This document shows positions 43,568 to 51,086 of a stretch of 61,008 nucleotides of DNA, in pieces. The stretch comes from Verrucomicrobiota bacterium. Lineage in GTDB: Bacteria; Verrucomicrobiota; Verrucomicrobiia; Chthoniobacterales; Chthoniobacteraceae. Location of the stretch: assembly GCA_003402745.1 (NCBI GenBank), contig QQND01000007.1, positions 1 to 61,008 on the forward strand, given 5' to 3'. The first letter of the stretch is position 1. The number at the start of each line of letters is the position of its first letter. Below the pieces are notes generated by a model that had not been told where the DNA came from, did no database searches, and worked only from the letters and a program-made list of their open reading frames with translations. A program made the translations under genes and the position numbers.

Positions 43568-44542
43568 ATGGCTGCTTTCGTCCTGGTGTTGGTTGTCGGC
43601 CTGATCTTGGGCGGTCGCCTGCTTTTGCTACGCCGGCAGGGCGACTATAAAAACGCCGCCTTCTACAAGGTCCTCTACACTCCTGTAGGTTTCCAACTGG
43701 CGATCTTTGGACGCAGGCTGTTTGGCCGCTGGATCAGCGAGCGTTTTTGCGAAGTCTCGGGCCTTGCCTACGCCCTCACACACGCAAGCACCCTGGCCGC
43801 CATCCAGCGCAACATGGCACTGCTGGACCCCTCAAAAGCCACGAGGAGCCATGCCATCCGCAACTGCATCACCCAGGGGTACAACTTTCTGGAATTCGCG
43901 GAACTGTGGCTCAAAAAAAAGGGCGAAATCCAAGGAATGATCGGCGAACAATCCGGCTTGGAGGAGTTCGCAAAAGCCCAGGCCCTCGGCAAAGGCTGTA
44001 TTCTCGTGACGGGCCATCTCGGCTTTTTTGAACTCGGCGGCCCTCTGCTGGCGGAACTCGGCTTTCCCATGGTGACCCTCACCCTGCCCGAGCCCTCCGA
44101 AGCCCTCACCCAATGGCGCTCGGAATTCCGGCTGCGCTGGGGAGTGCGCACCCTCGTTGTAGGCGGCGATGCCTTTTCGGCCGTGGAAATCACCAGAGAA
44201 CTCAGGAGCGGAACTTTTGTCGCTCTCCTGGCAGACCGCCCCTTCAATGAACATTCCGTGCCGGTCCCCCTGCCCCATGGGGAGATTTTGTTTTCTACTG
44301 CTCCTGTGATGGTTTCGCTGCTCTCGGGCGCACCCATCATCCCTGTGGGCCTGACCCTGCAACCGGATGGAAAACACAGAGTCGAGGCCCGGCCCATGAT
44401 CACCCCAAAATGGCTCCCCGAAGGAAGAGAGGCCTCCCTGCTGCACTTCACCCAAAAACTCGCCCAAGAACTCACTCCGATGTTTGTGAGGGCCCCCGAA
44501 CAGTGGCACCATTTTTCGGACATTGCCGTACCCCGTCCATGA
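43568..44542 (+). CDS. LpxL/HtrB-like lysophospholipid acyltransferase
   Basis: 324 residues with an N-terminal membrane segment (FVLVLVVGLILGGRLLLL). The lauroyl/myristoyl acyltransferase motif is present as GHLGFFELG (H150, E155), and VALLADRPF resembles the second conserved block. Such enzymes transfer an acyl chain from ACP onto a lipid A-like or other acceptor in the inner membrane. In aryl polyene clusters a member of this family is proposed to place the polyene on a lipid. It overlaps the dehydratase gene by ATGA. Confidence 0.88.
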   Translation: MAAFVLVLVVGLILGGRLLLLRRQGDYKNAAFYKVLYTPVGFQLAIFGRRLFGRWISERFCEVSGLAYALTHASTLAAIQRNMALLDPSKATRSHAIRNCITQGYNFLEFAELWLKKKGEIQGMIGEQSGLEEFAKAQALGKGCILVTGHLGFFELGGPLLAELGFPMVTLTLPEPSEALTQWRSEFRLRWGVRTLVVGGDAFSAVEITRELRSGTFVALLADRPFNEHSVPVPLPHGEILFSTAPVMVSLLSGAPIIPVGLTLQPDGKHRVEARPMITPKWLPEGREASLLHFTQKLAQELTPMFVRAPEQWHHFSDIAVPRP

Positions 44543-44973
44543 ACACCTCAAAGGCAAACACCCCGCACGGTCCCGGATTCCGCTTCATCGACCACTTTGA
44601 ACTGGCGCAAGAGGGGCAGCGCGGCAGCGCGGAGTTTCATTTGCACCCCGACCTGTGGTTTTTCCGGGATCATTTTCCCGGGAATCCGCTCATGCCGGCC
44701 GCCCTCCTCTTGGAGAGCGCCGCCCAGGCTGCCGGGATTCTTTGGATGTCTCTCTCCGGACCGGCCGCCGAGATTCCCACCACGCCCCTCTTCGTCGCAG
44801 GCGTGGATTCCCTGCGTGTCCTCGGACCGGCCTATCCTGGAGATACATTGCGGACCTCGGTGGAACTTTTAAAAGAGTTCGGCACGTTGGCACAGTTTCA
44901 GGTGGAAACAGCAACCGAAGCAGGAGTCATCTTCCGCAGCCGCCTGACGCTGAGCCGCCAACTGAAAGGCTAA
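44539..44973 (+). CDS. FabZ-like 3-hydroxyacyl-ACP dehydratase
   Basis: 145 residues, hot-dog fold. The active-site block reads FFRDHFPGNPLMPAALLLESAAQ, with the catalytic His45 and Glu59 as in FabZ. It makes the trans double bonds of the growing chain by dehydrating 3-hydroxyacyl-ACP. Only this one dehydratase is seen, whereas E. coli-type aryl polyene clusters carry two. The substrate would need a 3-ketoacyl reductase, which is not in the window. Confidence 0.88.
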   Translation: MNTSKANTPHGPGFRFIDHFELAQEGQRGSAEFHLHPDLWFFRDHFPGNPLMPAALLLESAAQAAGILWMSLSGPAAEIPTTPLFVAGVDSLRVLGPAYPGDTLRTSVELLKEFGTLAQFQVETATEAGVIFRSRLTLSRQLKG

Positions 44974-45008
44974 GGCTCAACGGCACGGCCCAAAATTCGA
45001 AATTTCCC

Positions 45009-46244
45009 ATGCCTTCGCTTTCACCAGAACGTCTCGTCATCACAGGCTGGGGTTGTGTCTCCGCCTTGGGCGAAGACGCCGACTCAACTTGGCCCAGGCT
45101 CATCCGAGGGGAACACGTCCGCGGACCAATTACCTGTTTCCCCGTGGAAGGCTGCCGCGTGACGGAAGGGGCTGAGGCGCCGCTCCCCCCCGTAAACTGG
45201 CTGACCCCCAAGCAAAAGCGCCGGCTGGGGCGAGCTTCTAGGCTGGCCCTGCCTGCGGCCAGGGAGGCGCTCGAACACGCCGGACTTCTTACCGCTGACA
45301 GCCAGTGCACCCTGTCTGAGCTGGAGCTGAGCCTCAGCACCACCGCCTGCAGCATGGAGCGCATCGAGGCCTTTGTACGCCAGATCTGGGTGCCCCCGGC
45401 CTCGCACGGAAACAAAACCCAGTCCTTGCGGGTGGCCACCTACCAATCTCAACAACAGATCAAAGACCTCCAAACCCACCTCAACTTCAGCGGCTCTTCG
45501 ACCATCCTCTCCAATGCCTGCGCCGGCGGCGCCAACGCCATCGGCCACGCCTCAGACCTCATCCGTTCAGGGATGGCGGACATCGTCCTCACCGGAGGCT
45601 ACGATCCGCTCTGCGAACTCGTTTTCTGCGGCTTCGACAGCCTCCAATCCCTCGCCCCGGATCTTTGCCGGCCTTTTGACCTTCACAGAAACGGCCTCAT
45701 GCTCGGCGAAGGCGCCGGGTTTCTTGTGCTCGAAAGCGAATCCCACGCCGCGCGCAGGGGCGCCCCCATCCGCGGCATCCTTGCCGGGTACGGACACAGC
45801 ACAGACACCTTCCACCTCACCCAGCCCGCCTCGGACGGCGCCCCCCTCGAGCGGGCGATGCGCGCGGCGCTCGCGCGCGCCGGCCTCAGCCCCCGGGACG
45901 TCGGCTACATCAACGCCCACGGAACCGGCACCCCCTTTAACGACAGAGCGGAGGCGAGCGCATTCAACCGCGTCTTCGGAGAGGATTTGTCGGGCCTCAA
46001 ACTCAGCTCCACCAAGGCGGCCATCGGTCACACCCTGGGCGCCGCAGGAAGCCTCGAAGCCATCTTCTGCCTCCAATCCCTGCAGACCGGCCAAATCCCA
46101 CCCCAACTCCACACCACAAACCCCGAACCCCTCGTCGCCTCCCTCCTAGCCAAGCCCGGCGACACGCTCGCCAAAAAGGCCGCCCTGAGTGTCAACCTCG
46201 GCTTCGGAGGCTCAAACGCGGCCCTCCTTTTCACAACCCCATGA
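45009..46244 (+). CDS. FabF-type ketosynthase (second)
   Basis: 411 residues from the ATG at 45009. The catalytic set is complete: cysteine in SNACAGGANAI (near 170), histidine in NAHGTGTPF (~303) and AAIGHTLGAAG (~340), with the closing NLGFGGSNAAL. It is coupled to the next gene by an ATGA overlap, exactly as a KS-alpha is coupled to a chain-length factor in type II polyketide systems. It shares little sequence with the first ketosynthase at 37216, so the two probably have different acyl preferences. Confidence 0.92.
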   Translation: MPSLSPERLVITGWGCVSALGEDADSTWPRLIRGEHVRGPITCFPVEGCRVTEGAEAPLPPVNWLTPKQKRRLGRASRLALPAAREALEHAGLLTADSQCTLSELELSLSTTACSMERIEAFVRQIWVPPASHGNKTQSLRVATYQSQQQIKDLQTHLNFSGSSTILSNACAGGANAIGHASDLIRSGMADIVLTGGYDPLCELVFCGFDSLQSLAPDLCRPFDLHRNGLMLGEGAGFLVLESESHAARRGAPIRGILAGYGHSTDTFHLTQPASDGAPLERAMRAALARAGLSPRDVGYINAHGTGTPFNDRAEASAFNRVFGEDLSGLKLSSTKAAIGHTLGAAGSLEAIFCLQSLQTGQIPPQLHTTNPEPLVASLLAKPGDTLAKKAALSVNLGFGGSNAALLFTTP

Positions 46245-47284
46245 GCCAAGACCTTTCCATCCTCTCCTGGGGGGTCGTCTCGCCAGGAGGAACAGGCGTT
46301 GCTTCCCTCTCCAATCCGGCAGCCTGGCCCAAAACTCTCGTCCCCGAAAACGCCCACCCAGGCCGGGAGCATCCCGTGGCCTACGTCGCCCCAGAAACCC
46401 TGCCGGACCGGTGGCGCTTGCGCCCCAGATTCCGCCGGGCCAGCCCCCTCTCGCATTTCATGGTGGAGGCCGCAGCCCAAGCCTTGGAGGCACAACCAGG
46501 AATCGACCGCTCCCGCTTGGGGATGATCTGCGCCACAAGCGTCGGCTGCTCCCTCTACTCTGTGCGTTTCTACCGCCAGTTTCAAAAGGAAGGACGCCGC
46601 TTTGCCAGTCCCCTTCTTTTTCCGGAAACGGTCACCAACAGCCCTCTCAGCCACCTCGCCTCCGAATTAAATACAGGCGGCCCCGTTTACTCCCAAATCG
46701 GCGACAAATCCTGCTGGAGCAACGCCCTGCGCACCGCCGCTTGCTGGCTCAAAAACGGAGATGCCGACTCCGTTCTCGTCCTCGGCGCCGAAGAGTTCGA
46801 ACCCCACGAACTGGACGCCTTCCGCGCCATGCGCTGGCTCGACAGACCCTACACCCGCCCCTTCGCGGAAGGCGCGGGCGCCGTCTTGCTCGCCAGTGGG
46901 TCCCATCCGAACGCACCAAAACTTACCCAAATCGCAGACGGCTTTTGTTTCCACTCCCTCAGCGCAGGCGTGCAGACCGCCCAAAAATGCCTCGGTAAGT
47001 TCCCCCCGGAAATTCCAGTGTGCGACTCCGCCACCGGCTGGATAGAGACCGTGGCCCAAAAGACCCACGCGACCCGCCCCGGCTTCGGCCCCCTCCCAAA
47101 CCTGGCGCACGAAGCCTACTGCGCTTCCTGCTCCTGGGACACCATCCGCGCCGCAGCATACCTGAGCACCCATCCCTCCGAGGCCCTCGTCGTTCCCTAC
47201 TGGGGACTCGCCCTCCAAGTCGGAGCCGCTCTTCTTTCCGGCTCACAATTCTGCCCCCCCCCGGGAGGATCACAGCCGCTCTAA
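46241..47284 (+). CDS. Degenerate ketosynthase / chain-length-factor-like protein
   Basis: 347 residues, shorter than a full ketosynthase. A ketosynthase-like core is seen (SPLSHFMVEAAAQALEAQ, GAEEFEPHELDAF), with a cysteine in GDKSCWSNA (C158) at the usual nucleophile position. Neither active-site histidine motif (NAHGTGT, GHxxGAAG) is present; DSATGWIETV and CSWDTIRAAAYL stand in their places. Such incomplete partners set chain length or form heterodimers with KS-alpha. Its ATGA overlap with the second ketosynthase supports that. The 3' end overlaps the convergent ligase gene by 4 bases. Confidence 0.8.
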   Translation: MSQDLSILSWGVVSPGGTGVASLSNPAAWPKTLVPENAHPGREHPVAYVAPETLPDRWRLRPRFRRASPLSHFMVEAAAQALEAQPGIDRSRLGMICATSVGCSLYSVRFYRQFQKEGRRFASPLLFPETVTNSPLSHLASELNTGGPVYSQIGDKSCWSNALRTAACWLKNGDADSVLVLGAEEFEPHELDAFRAMRWLDRPYTRPFAEGAGAVLLASGSHPNAPKLTQIADGFCFHSLSAGVQTAQKCLGKFPPEIPVCDSATGWIETVAQKTHATRPGFGPLPNLAHEAYCASCSWDTIRAAAYLSTHPSEALVVPYWGLALQVGAALLSGSQFCPPPGGSQPL

Positions 47285-48747
47285 CGGCGCACCTTGCCAC
47301 TCGCCGTTTTTTCCAACCGCTCCACAACCACAAAGCGCACCGGAACCTTGTATTGCGCCAGCGATTTCCGGCAGTGCTGGGCCAGTTCCGCCGGACGCAC
47401 TTCTTCAACCCCAAACCCCTCTTCAAGAACGATATCAGCCACCACAAAGGTTCCCCAGCGCTCGTTCTCCTCCCCCCGCACACGCGCCTCGGCGACCCCG
47501 GGATGCCGCAACAGAACCTCCTCGATTTCTTCCGGAAAACATTTCATCCCGCCGATGTTCAAAACAGATTTCAAGCGGCCCAACAGTTCGATGCTTCCAA
47601 AGGCGTCGCGCCGCGCAATGTCGCCGGTGTGAAACCAGCCTTCGCGCAATACACAAGCCCTCGGCTGCCAAGGAGTCAGGTACGCGTCAAACATCCCGGG
47701 GCCGCGCAGGCACAACTCCCCCTCGTTGGCGGCAGCTCCGTTTTTATCAAGCAGCACCAGCTCGAAATCGTCAGGCCGTCCCAAGGCGGTCGGAGCCTCC
47801 AGGGCCCCCTCCAGGTTGAGCAGGGGCAGCCCAGCCTCAATGATTCCAAATCCCTGGGTCAGCGGGATTCCGAACCGCTCATAAAACCGCCTCGCGATTT
47901 CACCAGTGAGAGCGGCCGCCGTGGACACGGCAAGCCTGAGCGTGTCCCAACAACGCGCTGAGGACTCACTAGCCAGCAGCCGGAAATGATAGGGCGCACC
48001 ATACATCACCGTCGCCCCCCAGCGTTTTGCACTGCCCAAAAGCGCCTCAGCAAGATGCGAATCCTCCAAAATCACACCGGCGCCCGCATTCAGATACAAT
48101 AGAATGGACACCGCAAAGTGATGCGCCATCGGCAGCGTCCAAAGCACCCGGTCCGCGGCGCTCACCCCCAGACGGCGGTTGGCCGATTGGATCCGCTCCA
48201 GCAAAGACGCGTGCGACAACACCACGCCCTTACTCGCGCCCGTTGTCCCCGAGGAAAACCGAATCAACGCCGGGGCAAGCGCCGCAAAATCCGCCTCCGA
48301 AAAACCAGGGTCCGTGGCGGGCTCCAAAAGGCATAGGCTGCAGGATTCTTCACCCTGAAACCGCATCCGCAACTCGCGCGCGCCGCCCGCGGGGGACCAG
48401 GAAAGGCCTCCTGCGCCCACCACGGCGTGCAGCGCGGTGCGCCTCACGAGGCTCTCTCGCTCACACTCTGCAAGCTCCTGTGGCACGGGAACAAGACAGC
48501 CACCTCCCAGAAGAATACCAAGCGCCCAAACCACGTGTGCAACGCCGTTGGGGCAGTACAAACCGATCCTCGCCACCGGTTGCGCTCCGCAATCAAATGC
48601 ACCCGCGCTTCGCAGTTGCTCGCAGGCCTCCCGCGCGCTCGAGGCCAGCCAGGCGTAGGACCAGCACTCCTCCCCCAAGAAAAGGGCCGGCGCCTCGGGG
48701 CGGGCCGCCGCCTGAGCCAAGAACCCGGCCAGTATGTTTCCCGTCAT
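47281..48747 (-). CDS. AMP-forming acyl-/amino acid ligase
   Basis: 488 residues from the start at 48747, coupled to the upstream gene by ATGA. The adenylation motif FSSGTTGASKGV (165-175) and the terminal lysine loop EKTASGKVRR (K485) are intact. This superfamily activates a carboxylic acid as an acyl-AMP and loads it on CoA or a carrier protein. The presence of a carrier-protein gene in the same operon suggests direct loading. In aryl polyene systems a ligase of this kind activates 4-hydroxybenzoate or a cinnamate; here its operon-mate condensation protein raises other options, such as an amino or short fatty acid. Confidence 0.88.
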   Translation of the reverse strand: MTGNILAGFLAQAAARPEAPALFLGEECWSYAWLASSAREACEQLRSAGAFDCGAQPVARIGLYCPNGVAHVVWALGILLGGGCLVPVPQELAECERESLVRRTALHAVVGAGGLSWSPAGGARELRMRFQGEESCSLCLLEPATDPGFSEADFAALAPALIRFSSGTTGASKGVVLSHASLLERIQSANRRLGVSAADRVLWTLPMAHHFAVSILLYLNAGAGVILEDSHLAEALLGSAKRWGATVMYGAPYHFRLLASESSARCWDTLRLAVSTAAALTGEIARRFYERFGIPLTQGFGIIEAGLPLLNLEGALEAPTALGRPDDFELVLLDKNGAAANEGELCLRGPGMFDAYLTPWQPRACVLREGWFHTGDIARRDAFGSIELLGRLKSVLNIGGMKCFPEEIEEVLLRHPGVAEARVRGEENERWGTFVVADIVLEEGFGVEEVRPAELAQHCRKSLAQYKVPVRFVVVERLEKTASGKVRR

Positions 48748-50060
48748 TCGCAACCTCCCAGCAGATCCTCCCGCAACCGGGCGCACATCAGCTCCACTTC
48801 ACTCTCCGACAATACCCCGTCCCGCCAAGAAAGCGTGGCGGTCAGGCAACGGTTGCGTTCACTGAAAAAAATCCCCGACCCGGGCGGCTGCGAAACCGTG
48901 GGGATATGCCAGCCATCGCTGATTTGCGCCCCGCAAAACATCTGAGTTTCAGGCATGAATTGGCCCGTGTGGGAGTGGAAAAAAGAGGTGATGGACCCCT
49001 TGGTTTGCCGCCTCAAAAGATGGATATAAAATCTGCTCGGGAACCTCAAAAACCAATGAAGCATGATCAAAAAAGCTGATTCCACCTTGTGCCTGGCCAT
49101 CAACCCGAACTGCGAGTGGATCGACTTTGCAGCAGTTTCCAGATTCCCAACCTCCTCATGCGTGAGCGCAAAATAAAACTGGGACATCTGATTCTGAAAA
49201 ATCGGGTGCTTCGCGCCCCGCCGCCGCCCCTGCACGGGAGCCGCGGCGTGGTAGTTCATCCCAGACTCACCCCGCCCAGCAAAAACCGCCGCATGCGCCC
49301 GGGCGACGACTGCAAAAAAATAGGGAAGTTGAAAAATCCCGCCCGTGAGGTGGTCGGCCCGGGCCCGGATTTTTTCACTCTGGAACTCGTCAAAATGAAG
49401 CGTCTTAAACCGGGCCTCTCCGGCTTCCGCCGCAACGCGCCCAAGTGACTTGAATGCGAGCAACTTGAGGACATTGTAGCGCTCCACAAAAGGCCGCACT
49501 TTTTGCCTGCGCTCCTCCATCGTCTTGGGAAGCTCAAAGGCCGCCCCCCAAGATTCCTGTACGCAGGGCGCCTCCAGCGGGTGCTCGGCAAGTCGCGCAA
49601 TTTCATACAGCGCCAGCTCAATCCCCCTCCCGTCCAAAAGCAGATGAAGCCATTTAACAACCACAAAAACCCCGCCAGGTCTTGGGATAACTTCAAACCG
49701 CAGGGCCTCCGAAGAAACCGTGCACAGCAACTCCCGGCAAATAGCCTCCACCGAGCCCCCCTCGGGACGCTCGTACACCCCCACCGCTTCCCCCGAAAAT
49801 GGCCCCGTGGCACGCCATTCAGGAATGCCAAACCAATGTCGGCGCCGCACCCGCGCATGCAGCAAGGGATGCGACTGCGAAAACCGGGTGGCTGCCGAGC
49901 GCAGCGCCTCCACAGAAAAAGCTCCTGTGAGTTTGAGCACGCTCAGCCCCACATGCCGCCCCTGGCCGGCACGGCCCATCATCCCCTCCAGCCCGAGGAG
50001 AAAACCATCGCACCCCACCAAGGGCACGCTGAAACACCGCGTTTCCCGCTCCGAAGTCAT
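48744..50060 (-). CDS. Condensation-domain-like acyltransferase
   Basis: 438 residues. The acyltransferase motif HHxxxDG is present as LHLLLDG (H139, D143, G144), in which the second, catalytic histidine is kept and the first is leucine. The N-terminal FSQSHPLLHARV region and the C-terminal RNRCLTATLSWRDGVLSESEVE segment are typical of the condensation/WES/PapA superfamily. It is stand-alone, not part of a multidomain NRPS. Such proteins form amide or ester bonds between a carrier-bound acyl group and an amine or alcohol. It lies between a carrier-protein gene and a ligase gene in one operon, all coupled by 4-base overlaps. Confidence 0.78.
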   Translation of the reverse strand: MTSERETRCFSVPLVGCDGFLLGLEGMMGRAGQGRHVGLSVLKLTGAFSVEALRSAATRFSQSHPLLHARVRRRHWFGIPEWRATGPFSGEAVGVYERPEGGSVEAICRELLCTVSSEALRFEVIPRPGGVFVVVKWLHLLLDGRGIELALYEIARLAEHPLEAPCVQESWGAAFELPKTMEERRQKVRPFVERYNVLKLLAFKSLGRVAAEAGEARFKTLHFDEFQSEKIRARADHLTGGIFQLPYFFAVVARAHAAVFAGRGESGMNYHAAAPVQGRRRGAKHPIFQNQMSQFYFALTHEEVGNLETAAKSIHSQFGLMARHKVESAFLIMLHWFLRFPSRFYIHLLRRQTKGSITSFFHSHTGQFMPETQMFCGAQISDGWHIPTVSQPPGSGIFFSERNRCLTATLSWRDGVLSESEVELMCARLREDLLGGCE

Positions 50061-50323
50061 TCGCAGGAATATCCCAACCGCACCACCAACGCGGCGAGCG
50101 CAGTGACGGAAGCAAAGTTGTCGCGCGTCACATCGGCATCTCCAATGACAACCCCCAGCCGCTCCTCGATTTGAATGATGAGCTGCATAATCCCCATCGA
50201 CTCCAGCCCCGCATTAAAGAGATCCTCTTCCGCACTCAAATTGCGCCCAAAATCTACAAGATGCCCCTCCACCAAACCCATGAGTTCAGTCTTTAACTTC
50301 TGATTAGCTATCGGGGGCACCAT
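50057..50323 (-). CDS. Acyl/peptidyl carrier protein
   Basis: 88 residues. The phosphopantetheine serine is in AGLESMGIMQLI (S42), preceded by AEEDLFNAG and followed by the acidic IQIEERLGVVI helix. The GLESM spelling rather than GxDSL occurs in many ligase-coupled carriers. It is the first gene of the minus-strand trio and overlaps the condensation-like gene by 4 bases. It is divergent from lolA across about 100 bases. Confidence 0.88.
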   Translation of the reverse strand: MVPPIANQKLKTELMGLVEGHLVDFGRNLSAEEDLFNAGLESMGIMQLIIQIEERLGVVIGDADVTRDNFASVTALAALVVRLGYSCE

Positions 50324-50426
50324 AGTCTTTTGCTATCTAGCCTGAAGATTTGAGTGGCTCCTCTCCGGCAAGTCACGCTGAATTCGCTCGGTCCACCAGC
50401 TCTCCCTCTTTTTCTTTCTACCCTTT

Positions 50427-51086
50427 ATGCGCCGCGCCGCCCTTCTCCTGTCGCCCCTGCTTGCGGTCTCCGCCCTCGCACAGGATCCGGTGGACCTGGC
50501 CCCCTTGAAAAACTGGCTCTCCCTCCAAAAAGGCCTCCGCAGCGTGGAGGCCGACTTCGTCCAATCCCGTTCTCTGCGCACCCTGCGAAAACCGATCACC
50601 GCTCCGGGAAAACTCTGGTTCACCTCCAACGGGGATCTTCACTGGGAATTAGGGGCACCGCCCAAGACGGTTTTCCTCAGAAACAGGGAGGGCTCCTTTT
50701 TGATACAACCTGTTAAAAAACGATTTCAAACGCTCAACGTCGGCCCGGATGCGCCTGCCGGAGCGCAGGGATTTCAAATGCCGGAGTTTCCACTGGCCGC
50801 CGACCTGGGGGAATTCACCAAACGCTTCGAGGTCCTCAAAGTCGAGCCACAGCCTGCGCACTGCGACGCGGAAGTGCTTCCACGCGATGTGCAGGCAAGA
50901 AAATACGTGCAGGTCCTGCGCCTTCGTTTTGATCCCAAAAATGGCCAACTGCACTTCTTTGAAGTGGTGGGCAAGGATGGCTCCAGCCTGAAGACCGAGT
51001 TCTCCAACGTCCGAACCAACCAAAAAATCGACCCCTCCGTATTCACCTTTGATCTGAATGGATATCGCTCCGACTCCGAAAAATAG
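50427..51086 (+). CDS. LolA-like periplasmic lipid carrier
   Basis: 219 residues with a signal peptide (MRRAALLLSPLLAVSALAQ). The mature protein reads as an outer-membrane lipoprotein carrier: ADFVQSRSLRTLRKPITAPGKLWF at the start of the half-barrel, and FDPKNGQLHFFEVVGKDGS towards the end. In aryl polyene and flexirubin clusters a LolA-like protein is thought to carry the lipid-linked product across the periplasm. It overlaps the exporter gene by 29 bases. Confidence 0.85.
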   Translation: MRRAALLLSPLLAVSALAQDPVDLAPLKNWLSLQKGLRSVEADFVQSRSLRTLRKPITAPGKLWFTSNGDLHWELGAPPKTVFLRNREGSFLIQPVKKRFQTLNVGPDAPAGAQGFQMPEFPLAADLGEFTKRFEVLKVEPQPAHCDAEVLPRDVQARKYVQVLRLRFDPKNGQLHFFEVVGKDGSSLKTEFSNVRTNQKIDPSVFTFDLNGYRSDSEK

